From positions 18,945,089-19,009,088 of the forward strand of contig OX637405.1 of NCBI GenBank assembly GCA_951799425.1: 64,000 bases of DNA, written 5' to 3'. The translations under genes were made by a program, and so were the position numbers. Every line of letters begins with the position of its first letter. Positions within the stretch are counted from its first letter, which is position 1. The DNA comes from Ilex aquifolium (taxonomy: Eukaryota; Streptophyta; Magnoliopsida; Aquifoliales; Aquifoliaceae). Below are positions 1-12,300 of the stretch, piece by piece. Below the pieces are notes generated by a model. It saw nothing but the letters and a program-made list of their open reading frames with translations. It searched no databases and was not told the DNA's origin.

Positions 1-797
1 ATAATGTTAATTTTGGGTTTGCTGACTGTTTTTTTTTTTAACAATGACAATCACTTTTATAGAGCAACTAAAAATCATCACATTGTCATATGATCATGAA
101 GGAACTGAATTGAGAAAGTAGAGGCTTTGTTCAGGTAGAGGAGAAGCTTCACATAAAAGGTATTGTTTCCATTTCAAAGCTCTGTTTGGTTTTCTTCCTT
201 TTTACTGTTTTTATTGCCATTTTTGTGTTTGTGCTCTTTCGTTACTATTTGACTATTTCATGATTGAAGAGCATCTACATTGTTTTCTTTTGTATGAAAA
301 ATGGGCAATGAACAAGTGGCAACACTTCTTGATGGGTAAAGCACCATATTCATAAAGTTGTGCTCCGAGGTAAATTTTAATTTAATGTTTTGGTTTCAGA
401 AAACCATATACCTAAGATTTGTTGGCATTCACCAAGAGGTATGTAAAGATGATGAAAATATATAACACCTTTACATAAACAACCAAATTCTAAGTTAGAT
501 CTTTATTTATTAGTTTTGTTTATTGGTAGTAGGAATGGTATTTCCAAATTCTCTCTCTTTCTCTGGGCTTTTTTGTCTCTCTGTGAAGGTCTAGGTTGTT
601 ATTTGTTTGATAAGGGTATACCATCGAATTTATTTACAAATGCTACTGAGCTAAATGTCCTGAATAATTTCACACTCTCTCCACATTTTTCTTTGATATT
701 CATTTGAAGTATTTTGTTTGGTCGAGTATATAGATTTTCACCATTTGAATCATTTTTTTTAGCTAAATTGAATGGGTATGTTCTGTTGATGCTGCAG
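1..797. other. Intergenic; possible decayed first exon of the METTL5-like pseudogene
   Basis: AT-rich sequence with no convincing gene. Around 98-160 a short stretch starts with ATG, has an in-frame TGA after five codons and ends at a GT donor-like site. It could be a decayed first exon of the methyltransferase relic downstream. The resemblance is weak and no function is claimed. Confidence 0.3.
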
Positions 798-1068
798 ATT
801 GACTTGGAACAATACCAAACTTGACCCTACATTGCTTCTTGGAGGCTATACATGGTATCACTCTATTTTCCTTATACACTTTTCACATTTGTTTCACTCC
901 ATGTTGTTGTAATTCTCATTTTTAGAGGTGGTTGTATGTAATTGTAATAGTTCTTATCAGCAGAAGAATTGTTCTCTAAAATCATGTTTTTGGAATTGTT
1001 TAGGCGGTCATTTGGGGATGTCAGTGACAAGGTTGTGGCAGATTTTGGTTATGGGTATGGTATGTTAG
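798..1068 (+). pseudogene. METTL5-type rRNA adenine N6-methyltransferase pseudogene (N-terminal exons)
   Basis: Two exon-like blocks separated by a GT-AG intron recall the N-terminal half of METTL5-type methyltransferases, which methylate an adenine of 18S rRNA. Block 1 (798-854) reads IDLEQYQT, then a stop, then PYIASWRLYM. Block 2 (1004-1068) reads RSFGDVSDKVVADFGYGYGM, close to the AdoMet-binding motif I region of the family. Two cysteines normally found in that glycine-rich loop are tyrosines here. The stop codon and missing downstream NPPF-type catalytic motif show decay. The preserved intron suggests a segmental-duplication pseudogene rather than a retrocopy. A block near 1310-1400 (FDTKESEQ) may be a third, frameshifted exon. 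Family assignment is by recognition; no alignment was run. Confidence 0.6.
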
Positions 1069-2164
1069 GTTGTTTTAGATCTCTTTGATTGTTTAAATCA
1101 CTAATTAATTTTAAAATCAGAAAGCAATAATTAATTTTAAATGTGTTCGAGTGGTGTAGATAAAAAAAGGCAATAAAGGCGATAAATGAGGATTACACTT
1201 TCTCCTATCTTTGTGAGTTACCAAAAATTAAGCCGAATTTGACATTTACACCCTTTATTCAGAATGGGTATGTGGTTGTTTGTGTGGTTGAATTTGGTTG
1301 TTTTGGTGGTGTTGTGTTAATTTTGATACTAAGGAGAGCGAGCAACATGAGCAACTTAAGAAGTATAGTGACATTGAATTGTATTCACTATTAGATTGTG
1401 CCTTTTGGAACTTCCTATGTGTATATAATTCATGTGTTCAAATTTCCCTGGAGTTATGCTCAAGTAATTATTATTATTATTATTTTGATCAGAATGCTCA
1501 AGTAATTATTGGGTTTATTGGTTTATGGTTGTCAATTTACATTTTCTTCTACGTACTATAATACTTTACATGCCAATTAAGGTTTTGCTTTTATATCATC
1601 GGTAAAATCTTAAATAACATGTGTTTGGGTTTAGATAGAATTGTTATTGATGTGTTACGGTGACTGAGAGTATAACTACTGCAGTTATTTTTCTGTTTTT
1701 AGTTGTATTGAATTCAATTGTATCTTGCCATAGATTGTTTGCGAAACTTGACTATATCAATTGGGCAAAGGAGTGATCAAATACTCCTATTTCTACATTT
1801 AAAAGAAAACATTGGGCCTATTAAAATTACCAAGGGTCTATTGAAACTGCCTTCCTCCATCCACCACCTCAACTCAACGAAGTTACTACCGTAGGCAAAG
1901 CCATTCGGTGTATCACAAATTCTAAATCATTGCAATTTCTTTTGGATTACGATTATGGTTTCATTGAAAACTTATTTGGTTGCCAAAATGAATTAACCAC
2001 ATGTAGTATCAGTTTTTGACTTTGGCCTCACACAACAATTGCCCAGTTCACTATATCACTATTAATTCAACCGTATCTTTCTATTTACATTTCTTATTCT
2101 TAGATTTATTAAAAATTGATGGTTGTTTGTAGATATTACATCTATGGGGGGTGTGATAGTTCTG
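1069..2164. other. AT-rich intergenic DNA, no gene seen
   Basis: No supported gene. A block near 1310-1400 may belong to the methyltransferase pseudogene. A short ATT run lies at 1467-1483. The rest is unremarkable AT-rich sequence. Confidence 0.4.
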
Positions 2165-2167
2165 TTA

Positions 2168-2636
2168 GGGTGTGTTTGGCAAACAATCTATGACAATTCA
2201 GTCTTTGGACTAATTATATTGATAATGTCTTTTCATTCCATATTTAGTTCAAATATTAAGAAGTAGTAGGCCCCATATTTATCTCATCCAATACGTTATT
2301 TGGATAGAGTGAGTATTGAATGATGGTATAAACATTAAATTACTAAAAAACTCTCAAGATTAAAAGTGATATTTATATCCTAGAGATTCTTGAGGGTAAA
2401 AATGTATTTTGCCCAAATATATCTCAACCGGATTATTTAAACCCACTAAAAAAGGTGGGTTTTATTTAAGAGGATATAGATAGTATTAAATACACTATTC
2501 ATCCGGGCCGGTATTATTTCTAAGTGATAATACTGGGTAAAAAATGTGTATCCAAACATGTGTATAAGAAGGATAAGTTGGACCCGACATTATTTTTTTT
2601 AATCCATCTTTCCTAATACCTAAAGCAAACACACCC
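2168..2636. mobile_element. PIF/Harbinger-type MITE
   Basis: The ends are inverted repeats (GGGTGTGTTTG at the left, CAAACACACCC at the right). They are flanked by the 3-bp duplication TTA (2165-2167 and 2637-2639), the PIF/Harbinger target. The element is 469 bp with no coding capacity, so it is a non-autonomous miniature element. Confidence 0.7.
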
Positions 2637-2639
2637 TTA

Positions 2640-4015
2640 AGGTATTAACATCTTCCATTCAACTTTTTAGGTGAGTTTGATAGTTTTGGTATGGTATTAA
2701 TGTCTTCCATTGATGATATTTATAGTCGTAGTAATACACGATCATTTAGATTTCTTTTGATCATTTGCATCGATCTTGGATATATCATGCTTCTACGATG
2801 GTTTGTTCTTTTTGAGGGAGAATGTTATTTATTATTTTATTAGCAAATTCTCTGTTTTACAGGCTATAAAGCATCAAATTTAAGGAGTGAAGCTTTTTAA
2901 TTAGTTTTTTAATTTGTAATATGCTTCAATGACAAGGATTCAAAATTAAATTACTTCTGGATTCGTGTATGAAAAATGCAAGTTGTTAAATGAATGGTAT
3001 GTCCTTAACTTTCGTAGGAATCATTTCGATGATGAAGAGGGATTTGTAGTTGAGGTTATTCCAAGAAGATCCTCTTAATTTTGATTCGTTGGCTATTGCT
3101 TTTATTGTGTTGAAGTTTAGGGAGTCTTCTTTTTTCTTTTTGTTTTTTTTTTTCAGTTCTAGAATTACTTTGGTGAATAATTTGGATTACTTTTGGCTTT
3201 TGTCATAATTATTCAATGTGATTTAGCTTTTGGTATTACAGTTTTCTCCCAACGTTTGATGGACTAAATCAATTATTCTACTTCATGTGAGCTTGATTTG
3301 ATTTGATGTTTATTTTACGAGCTTTGATTTGAGTCCAGGATGTACATAGTCACTTTTCTAAGATATTTATGAAAATATCTAAATTATGAAAATATCTAAA
3401 TTGTGTAAATAGGGTGAGATTTTTTTTTTGGTAGTATTTTTGGAGAAAATTCTATCAATTTTTTAAATTTATTAGGCCTAAAAACTTATTCAAGCTCTTG
3501 AATGCATTGTGTTACTTTTATCTTGCTATTGCCTATTTCTTAGTTGTCTTTTTTGTTTTGATTACACAATGCTTTGAAGGTGATGAAGTTCTCTGAACAT
3601 AACAAATGACTTACTTTTCGCGGTTCAGATTTATCTAATTTTTCTTAGTTGTCATTTTGATCGTTATTTGTTGAAATTTTGTCATACATTGTCTTTATAC
3701 ATGAACAAATGTTTGTAATTTTTGTATGAGTAATTTAGTGTCTTCAAGCACAGACAATTACTAGTCTTATAATGAAACTCCATTATAAACAAAAATGAAA
3801 ATATTTAAAGAAACTGAAAAGATATCTAAAAAAATAACATATTAGGTACTTAAAGGGATATCATAGATTAATAACTAAATTTAGCACTAATTAAAATAAT
3901 ATTTAATTATTCAATACATAATTTATTATTCAAATGAATTAAATTAATTTTTTATAAAAAAACTTATTTAAATATATTTAAGTATAACTTTTTTTTTGGG
4001 TCAGATATTCAAGTA
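2640..4015. other. AT-rich intergenic DNA, no gene seen
   Basis: No supported gene, structural RNA or complete mobile element. A short imperfect tandem duplication (ATGAAAATATCTAAATT) lies near 3369-3405. The block ends at the left terminus of the Helitron-like element. Confidence 0.4.
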
Positions 4016-4149
4016 CTAGTTATTCCCCGTGCCTGAAGGCACGGAATAATAAAAAAAATAGTCAGTAATGAACATATTTGTATTTACACCCAAAATCAAA
4101 TCACAAACATAAAAGAGAGATAAAGAAATTTAAGTACCGGATGTAAATG

Positions 4150-5076
4150 GGGTGAGCGGGATTAGTGGTGGTGGGTGGTGACAATCGTGGTGGTGGTGGG
4201 TGGTGACAATCGTGGTGATGGTGGCAGTTGTGGGTGACAACAGTGATGGTGGTGGTAGGTTTTGGGTGACGATGATGGTAGCGGCAGCCGTGAGTGACGG
4301 CGGTGGTGGTGGTGGTGGACGATGGTGATGGTGGTTGGCAGTGGTGGTGGTGGGACGACGACGGTGGTGGCGGGCGGTGACGATGGTGGTGGTGGGCGAC
4401 GATGGATGTTTCTAGGCGACAGTGTGATGGGTGGTGGCGAATGATGGCGATGGTAAGTGTGGTGAGGGTAGGTGACAGTGAGTGGCTGCAGTGGTGGGCG
4501 ATGACGGGTGGTGGTGGTAGGGGTGGATGACAGTGGCTGGTGGCGATGGTGGGCGATGACGGGTGGTGGTGGGTTGTGGTAGTGGGTGACGGTGGGCAAT
4601 AATGGTAGTGGTGGGTGCTAACGGTGGGCAACGGTGGTAGTGGAATGATGGTGATAATGGTAATAAATATAAGAATAAGATGATGATGATGGTGGGTGGT
4701 GGCAATGGACGACGATGGTAGCAATCAGTGGTGGGTGGCGATGGTGGTGGTGGTGGTGGCAATGGGGTAGTGAGGGTGGGCTGTGGTGGGTGTATTTGTA
4801 ATGGTCGTAGGGGTGGTGGTGGGGCGGTGGGGGGGGGGGGTGGTAGGGGTGATGGTGGAACAATGGCAGTGGTGGTAAGGTGCAATGGTGGTGGTGAGGC
4901 GATGGAGGTGGTGGTGGGCAGTGGTGGTAGTGGTAGTGATAGTGGTGGGGGTGGTTGCGGTTGGTGGCGACGGCGGTGGTGGTGGTGGTGGCGGTGGCGG
5001 TGGCGGTGGCGGTGGCGGTGGCGGTGGCGGTGGCGGTGGCGGTGGCGGTGGCGGTGGGGATGGTGGTGGTGGTGGT
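4150..5076. repeat. GGTGGT/GGCGGT-type minisatellite
   Basis: About 0.9 kb of imperfect GGT-based repeats (GGTGGTGG, GGCGACGATGGT, GGGTGGTGGT) leads into a pure (GGCGGT)n run at about 4983-5057. The long open frames here encode only His/Pro/Thr on one strand and Gly/Trp/Arg on the other. They are composition artefacts, not genes. Confidence 0.9.
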
Positions 5077-6483
5077 TAGGGATGTCAGTGGACCGAAGCG
5101 GGGGGGGTTCTAGTGTCCATCCCCGTACCCGCTTAAAAAACCTTCGTCCATCCCCGGTCCACCCTCGTTAACGGGTATAATTTTCATCCCCATTCCCGTT
5201 CGCGGGAAAATTTTTAATCCCGCCCCCGTCCCCGCTTCCCCCGTACCTGCCCAAGCTTAAGCCCAAGCCCAAGGTCAAGCCAACATAATCCAAAATTCTA
5301 AATAAATTCAACATTTTAAATAATCCAACAACATTCTCCAATAACTATTTGAATTTGATATAATTCAAACAACAAAAGGGAAATGTTGAAAATGGGGAAT
5401 GATGAAATTGTAACCAAATTACACCATACCTCTTTAAATTAGCCTTGAACTGTTTTGATAGGATTCAAACTGTTTTGATAGGATTCAATTTGGAAGAAGT
5501 TTGAAAACTCTCCAATAGTCCAGTTATTGGGGAAAAAAAAGGACAAAGGGGAAAGAAACCTTGCAACATTTTTAAGTACATTTTTAAACAAGTTTTCTTT
5601 CATATTGGTCTCTTGAGGAAATTTAGAAACTAGAATCCTACATTCAAAATTTGCAACTATGTAAAACTTGTAAGCCAAAAGCAATACATATTTTAATAAC
5701 GTTGTAAAACTTGAGGTTTTGAAGATTTCAGTTTAAAGGTTTTGACAAACACTGATTCATCACTAATTTAAACTATATATAAGTCAGGCAATTATAAGCA
5801 AAACAATTCTGGAAAAAAAAAAAAAACATTTCCAGTAAAATAGCCAAGACCAACCACAGTTACACCCATATTGAAAAACAAACCCATCATCCAAATCAAA
5901 CCCATTATCCTAAACGGAAGATTTAATCTCACAGAAGCAATGCCCACCGAGAACTCCAAATGCCCACCGAATTCAATCATCCAAATCTTATTTAATCTTG
6001 CAGAAGCAATGCCCACTCAGTCCACTCCTCACAATCTCCACGATGTTAAGCCACAGAAGAGAGAGAGAGAGAGGACTGACCTCAGTGACTTGTGAGGCTG
6101 TGTCGGCGTTGAGGAACAACAGAGGCTTTGTCGATGTTGAGTAGCCGGCGTTGAGCTAAGACGCCTGGAGGGAGGTCTGATTTTAACGTTGAGCAGTCGA
6201 CACCCAATATGGAGGGAGGCGGGCAGCTGAATGGCTGATAGAGATTAGAGAGAGTAGGTCTGGACTCTGTTTAGGGCTTTACTGAGAGTATATATATATA
6301 TATATATTTATTTATTTATATTTAAAGGGTATAACGGGGACGAGGCGGGTAAGTCCATCCCCGCACGGGTTTATACGGGTATCCCCGTATACGTCCACCG
6401 TTCAATACGTATAGTCCATCCCCGGTCCAAACGGGGCGGGTTTGGACGAATACCCGTTTTTCTCCGGTCCATTGACATTCCTA
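5077..6483. mobile_element. hAT-type TIR element, non-autonomous
   Basis: The terminal inverted repeats match at 17 of 19 positions (left TAGGGATGTCAGTGGACCG, right end the inverse of TAGGAATGTCAATGGACCG). The element is flanked by the 8-bp duplication GTGGTGGT (5069-5076 and 6484-6491), a hAT hallmark. The target lies in the GGT minisatellite, so the duplication alone is weak, but the repeat does resume after the element. G/C-rich subterminal regions rich in CCCCG/CGGGG surround an AT-rich centre. No transposase is encoded. Confidence 0.7.
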
Positions 6484-6912
6484 GTGGTGGTGCAGTTCCA
6501 AACACTATTTTTTTTTAAGTATTTATGAGAAATAATTCCTAGAAACACTTTTAAAAAGTCACTTCAAACACACCCTTAGGAATCTATTTTTCCTATTAAA
6601 TTTGGGGTTTTTAATATTAGCCGTCAGATTAACTTTAAAGTAAAATTTAAAACGATCTCAACCGCGAATAGCAAAAGTCATTTTGTTTATTTTTTGAAAT
6701 TTGAATTGTATTGTATTTTATTATATATAGAACTCAATCGTGTATTGTGAGTAGAAAAAAAGAAGGAAATTCCGTGCATGCGTGCATGGCACGGGACTGT
6801 CGATAGTTTAGTTGGTAAAACTTGAGATAATTAACGGCTAAATTAATATATGTTTTGTTAATTCTGTTATTTTTTTATTTAATTCAATTAAGATAAGTAA
6901 AAGTTAAAACAA
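6484..6912. other. Remainder of Helitron-like element and short spacer
   Basis: The minisatellite briefly resumes after the hAT element. AT-rich sequence follows, with the proposed Helitron right end near 6731. A GCATGC-containing stretch lies at 6776-6790. No gene is seen. Confidence 0.35.
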
Positions 6913-7929
6913 GGGCCCGTTTGGTAACACTGTGTTTGTGTTTTTTTCTGTTTTTGTTTTCATTTTTTGCTAAAAAAAAAAACAAAAACGCGTTTGGAGT
7001 GTGTTTTTATTTTTTTTTTGGTTGGTCAGTTTTGTAAACAACCCCAAATTTTAAAAACATCAAAAGAGGTGCTTTTGAAAACACGGCAAAACGGAAACAC
7101 GCGCGCCCCTTTAAACCATTTAATGAGGTCTAGCCATCGAACTCCATTAGCAGCAAAAAAAGGATTTTTTTTCATTCCCACTATAAAAGCATTTTTTTTA
7201 CCCCTTTTTGCTCCTGTCGTTCATCTCTCTCACTCTCACACTCTCTCGTTCATCTCTCTCACTAGGCAGCGACAAAAGCACACACACTCTCTCTCTCTCT
7301 CTCTCTCTCTCTCGCCCTTCGGTGGGTTTTAGTGGTGGCGGGGGTAGATTGGGGGTGGGCTTCGGTGGGTTTCAGTGGTGGAGGTGGGGGTAGGGGTTTC
7401 GGTGGTGGTGGGGCTGGATTGGGGGGTGGGTTTCGGTGGTTGTGGCAGTGGATTGGGGGTGGGTTTCAGTGGTGGATGTGGGGGTAGGGGTGGGGGTGGG
7501 GTTTCGGTGGTGGTGGGGCTGGATTGGGGGGTGGGTTTCGGTGGTTGTGACAGTGGATTGGGGGTGGGTTTTCGGTTGGTTTCAGTGGTAGAGGTGGGGG
7601 TAGGGGTGGGGGTGGTGTTTCGGTGGTGGTGGGGCTGGATTGGGGGTGGGTTTCAGTGGGTTTCAGTGATGGGGTGTAGTGGGGTTGGGTGGTGGGTTTC
7701 CATAGTGGTGGTGGCAGCGTGGTCAGTGGTGTTGATTGGTAGGTTTGGGTGGTGAATTTTTGGTATAATACCAAACAAGTTTTTTATTTTTGATTTCATA
7801 ATTTTTAAAAATATAAATGACTACCAAATATGTTTTATATTTTTAATTTTTATCACACAAAAAACAAAATTTTGTTCTGTTTTTTTAAAAAAAAAAAACA
7901 TAAAAACAAAAACGTTACCAAACGCACCC
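6913..7929. mobile_element. TIR element (PIF/Harbinger-like ends) carrying CT and GT-rich repeats
   Basis: The left end GGGCCCGTTTGGTAAC and right end GTTACCAAACGCACCC are imperfect inverted repeats of the GTTTGGTAAC type, as in the element at 18248-19680. The right flank is TTA but the left flank is CAA, so the expected 3-bp duplication is not clean. Inside are a (CT)n tract at about 7286-7313 and a long GT-rich tandem repeat. Reading frames here come from the repeat. Confidence 0.5.
7330..7745. repeat. GT-rich tandem repeat, period about 110 bp
   Basis: A unit containing GGTTTCGGTGGTGGTGGGGC, TGGATTGGGGGTGGG and a GGTTTCAGTGG block recurs about three times between 7389 and 7680. The copies show indels and substitutions. 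It lies inside the TIR element. Confidence 0.7.
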
Positions 7930-9201
7930 TTAAACGCCAGGAGTTCGTCTATTGAAAACTTTAAGAAGTCTGTACATTAAAAACGTGACGAGTCTCTACG
8001 GAAATCTGAACAACATTGCTTGTCTCGGGCCTGGTAAAGATTTGAGAGAGAAAAGAATAAAGGGTTTAGGAACAGCAGAGACTTTCTCAGCGCTCCTCTC
8101 TCTGGTCACCCAGATCCGGTTCATCGTCGTCGTCATCATTGTCATCGTATCATCATCATCTCTTTTCTCTTCCTGGTATCTACCTTTCCCGTTCGTTATT
8201 TTTTGTATTGAATCTAATGATTAAATATGAAGCTCAAGGAAGGCGCTTGTGGTTAATTTTTTTAATAAATGTTGACATAGGCATATAATTGTGATATGCA
8301 TTCAGTTTTGATGATAATCTTAACGGTTGTGTCGAACCATTTCCGGTGATCAGCTAATTGGAGGCTTAGAAGAGTGAAATCTAGACAAAATATCCTGTAA
8401 AATTGCATGTGACATGGTTTATATACCTTAAAACAACTATTAAAATGTTCGGTCATTCTAATGGATGATTAAAATAGAGCCAAACTTAGGGTTATGCCCG
8501 ACAATCACCAATGATGCGTCCTATTCCAGTCCAATATAGTGAGATAAAAGCAGAGTAAGAATCCAGGGTTATCCCTGTCAGAGGGATAGAAATCCTCTAA
8601 ACAGATGAGCTCTATTACATGATCAGTTCTAGCCTCCTGTTAACTGCATGGTGTGGGCGGGGACCTTGTGCAGCAAGCCATTGAGAAGCTTTGTCAGCAG
8701 ATCTTCTGGCAAAATTGAAGGAGTTGTTTGGCACTAATTCCTGTGCCTAAGATATCTTGAACTGGGCCTTGGAAAAAAAATCATTAGATGAACTTGCAAC
8801 AAAGCCTTTCCCTGCTATATGGGGTCAACTAGATGAACTATATTCAGTCCTCGTGCTCTGTCTAATGAGTAAATATTGAATGGAACAATGATACAATGTC
8901 ATCATTAATGATATGGTATCACCAACCAATAATAAAACCCCAATTGGGCAAGGTGAACACTACTTGACCTTACATGGAGGAAGAGTGGGAGTTATTTGAT
9001 TACATGACAGGTTGGTTATTATTTTTTGTCGGTCCATTTGCTTATTTATCTTGGTATCACCGTTGTAATGAATATTTTCTCCTGTCTAATGCTATATTTT
9101 CTTTTTTTTTCCCCCGGAATGAATGCTATATTTTCTGTTAACTATGCGGTTTACTGTGATACAGTAATTATACAGTGTAAGGATACTGACAATTGTAACT
9201 C
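7930..9201 (+). other. Probable 5' region of the ELMO gene (5' UTR and leader intron)
   Basis: This holds the 1.3 kb between the TIR element and the first coding ATG. Sequence at about 8025-8173 resembles a plant 5' UTR: GAGAGA and CTCTCTCT tracts, then TC-rich sequence ending at a possible donor (CTG/GTATCT). Acceptor-like CAG sites lie just before the ATG at about 9150-9175. A leader exon plus 5' UTR intron is therefore plausible. No convincing TATA box or start site can be fixed from sequence alone. Confidence 0.3.
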
Positions 9202-9342
9202 ATGACATCACGAACATTGAGGAGACGACTCCACCATGGGGATGTTGACGGAAAAAAGCATGAGCATTTGGAGGCCGCAGGGATGGATGCTTTGAACGAA
9301 CCTTTGCTTGGAAATAATGGTTATGATGATGCACACTCAGAG
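9202..9342 (+). CDS. ELMO gene, coding exon 1 (residues 1-47)
   Basis: Begins [13 protein letters not shown] and ends NGYDDAHSE in phase 0 before a GTAGTT donor. The arginine/histidine-rich start and acidic LNEPLLG stretch are typical of the N-terminus of plant ELMO proteins. Intron 1 is 99 bp. Confidence 0.88.
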
Positions 9343-12300
9343 GTAGTTTCGGATTCTTTTTGCTTCCTTACTGATTTTTTTAAAAATCTGATGATAGTTG
9401 TAAATGCATTTGGTCATTTGATTGGTTTATATGAGTTGTAGGGAGACACTCTTGCAGACATTTGGGATGATGAACAAAGGAAGGAACATCTCCATTGGAC
9501 GTTTATTTTCTCTAATTTAATTGCACAATGGGCACAATGGTTAGGTATATATTTTCTTACAGTAGTTTCTTACTTTTTTTTGGTGCATTCATGTTTTCTA
9601 CATCAGTTGTGTTTAAGGAAACTAGATCTGGATATGCACTATATGGGGTTCAGACAATGGTATTTGATTAGGTCAGAAATATCTAATAGCTGACCAGTTG
9701 CCATTTTTCTTTCTAGATTACAGTAGGGGTTTTGAGGATACTAATTTTGCATCTGTCCACCATGGTGCAAATCTAAATGCGAAAATTCCATCAAACAGTT
9801 CTACATTTGCTTGGGACATGTGTTTGTCATCAGCTTAAAGTTGTATAAAAATGAAGAAATATGTTGATGCAGAATTGTGGCTCACAATCTGGGTCTTTTT
9901 GAGACCTGCAAAATGAGAGAATAAAGCGAAGCAAGAAGAAGAGCACCCCGGTTGTTGCTTGTGGGATTGGACTCTAGCCTAGTAATTAGTGGATGAATTG
10001 AGAATGAGATACCGAAAGGAGAGAATGATTAAGCTTCTGTGAGCATGCCTTACTTCTGGAAGCTGATATCTTTTTTTATATTGAAGATGGACGTAACCAA
10101 TTATGAGTGGGCTCATATTATGGGTACTGCTGGATTGGCGGGAGTACCCTTGTTTTTAGCCCCATTAATTTAATTGTTTACCTATATTTCAGCATCAAAC
10201 ATTAACTGACTCTACCCAATCCTCTTGTGCTTGCCATTTCCAGGGGACTTGGCCCTTAGTTTGGGTGTTTCCATGTGGTTGGGCCGAAGTTTCTAGGCTT
10301 TGGACTTAAATCATTGAGCTTTTGGGCTGCTACCAAGCAGGGTGGGTGGACGATGTCTGCCACACATGCTGCCCCAAAATATCTCGATGAACCAATGTTA
10401 CTTAAATTGTGGGTCAATTGGTACTTGGAATGTGTACGGGTGCGATACATTTTTTCGATGTGGTGGGATAGAGGTAGAATAGTTATTACGCTATTTTGGT
10501 TCGTAGTTCGCTTTGTGTCGTATCCGAATTACTTTTACTATTATATGAGATTACTTTTATTTATACACAATGTTAATTGATATTAATTTTATAATTCTGA
10601 TAAGAATTCTAAAGCAAACCATAGTCCAAGACAAAATAATAGCTAATGGTTATAAACTTATAAATATTAAAAGCTAGGCATTGCATAGTTGTACGATGTA
10701 AACATTCAAACCATAACAAATCAAAATATCATTTAAAAATCACCAGGATTAAAAAAAAAAACCAATTAGGGTTACAATTTGGGGGTTAGTGTTATAATTT
10801 GGGATTACCACATAGATCATATTTAAATTTTAGATTTGAAACGATCCGGTATGTTCGGATTTTATGGAATGATCTTGATTGTTCTTTTATAGGTATTCAT
10901 TTTAGATTTGAAACGATCCGGTATGTTCGGATTTTATGGAATGATCTTGATTGTTCTTTTATAGGTATTCTAAGTAGCTATTATAGGGGAGCTTATGTAT
11001 AAATATTCCTCTTCTTTTGTGATTTGATTCTCTTAAAGGTTTTCTACAGTTGCCTCTTGAGATTACTCATGTTTCTTTGCATTCTGTATTGTTCAGGAAT
11101 TCAGATAGGAGTCCCTTGTTTTTACCTCATTTAATACGCACATTTAGTTATCTTTCAAGGATCTTCCTTAAGTGGATCTCCCTATATGTGGGTGTGATTT
11201 AAGGTGGACTTCGCTCCTAGAGTGGTTATTTCCATTGTGTTGGGCTGAAACCTCTAGGCTTTGCACTTAACTCATCTTGGGCTTTTGGGATACTGTCGAG
11301 CTGGGCTTAGTGGGCAAAATCCTTACATCTAAAGGAATTTTCATGTACCTAACAATTGTTAGATATGAAGACTTTACATTCCAATTCTTTTGGCCTTCCT
11401 ATGTTCTCTTAAAGGATAATTATTAGATGTATCAACATGATGTTCGCAATGATCCTTTTTGCTTAAGAGAAGTGATGTTATAGAGTATAGGCTAATAACG
11501 AGATTTATAAGTTGTATAAAAAATCAATGCCAAAAAAACAATATTTTTTACAAAGATCTTTTTGACTCTTATGGTATTCCTGTTGGTTCGTAAAGTGAAA
11601 AATGTATGCAAATCTAAATTGGAATGATTAAACAACAAAAGATGAAAGTTACTTTAAAAGTAATAGTAGTGTATCATTCGAGCAAGGATCTAAATTTTGT
11701 TTTGTTTCGTTTCTACCAAACAAGTTTTGGTCGAAATTGATAGATTCTATGTCTTGTAATGTTTCAGGATGTGTTGGCAAATGTTTTGAAATGTTTTCGG
11801 GTAATGTTTTAGAATCAAAATTTCAGATCTTTTTTATAACAAAACCTCAAAGTAGATCCAACTTTGCAAATTTAGATTTTTGTTTTCTAGTTAATCTGTT
11901 TAGTTGTTATGGTTTTGGATTATTTTTATGTATGATATGTAGATTGAATTGTCTCTAAATCGAAGGTGTGCTGAGAAAATGGTGATATATTTGAAAGATT
12001 TTATTGGAACTCTGTGATTTGTAATGAAAACTCTAAGCCAATTCTAGAACATCATAGTACAAATGGTAGTTATTGACATTTAGTGAAACTTGGGAGATAT
12101 GGAAGATAGTAATCAGAGCAGTTCTAAAATATTATGTTTCCCTATGATCTTTGACAACAAAAGAACTTTCTTACATATTATCGTTTCAACACAAATTGGG
12201 ATATGCCTGCATATTTTTGTGGTGTCATGGGTTTTTGACAAGGAAAGTAGTTGTAAGAGAGCTATTAATCTCCTTATTTATTGCTAATGAATTATTATTA

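Larger units (their letters stand above)
4016..6731 (-). mobile_element. Helitron-like element (minus strand), non-autonomous
   Basis: Read on the minus strand, the 3' end has the Helitron signature: a hairpin (plus 4027-4044, stem CCGTGCC/GGCACGG, loop TGAA) about 8 bases before a terminal CTAG (4016-4019), next to a host A on the plus strand. The proposed 5' end is TCTATATATAATAAAATAC (minus), ending at plus 6731. It resembles the right end of the copy at 16126-22222. No Rep/helicase coding is present. The 3' end is well supported. The 5' end is by similarity only, and the expected flanking T is an A. Confidence 0.5.

Noticed and set aside
4101-5171. Several long overlapping open frames on both strands (His/Pro/Thr-rich; Gly/Trp/Arg-rich)
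   Set aside because: They arise from the GGT/GGCGGT minisatellite, which lacks stops in several frames. There is no domain or gene structure.
7208-7774. Open frames rich in Gly/Val or Pro/Thr
   Set aside because: Products of the GT-rich tandem repeat inside a TIR element.
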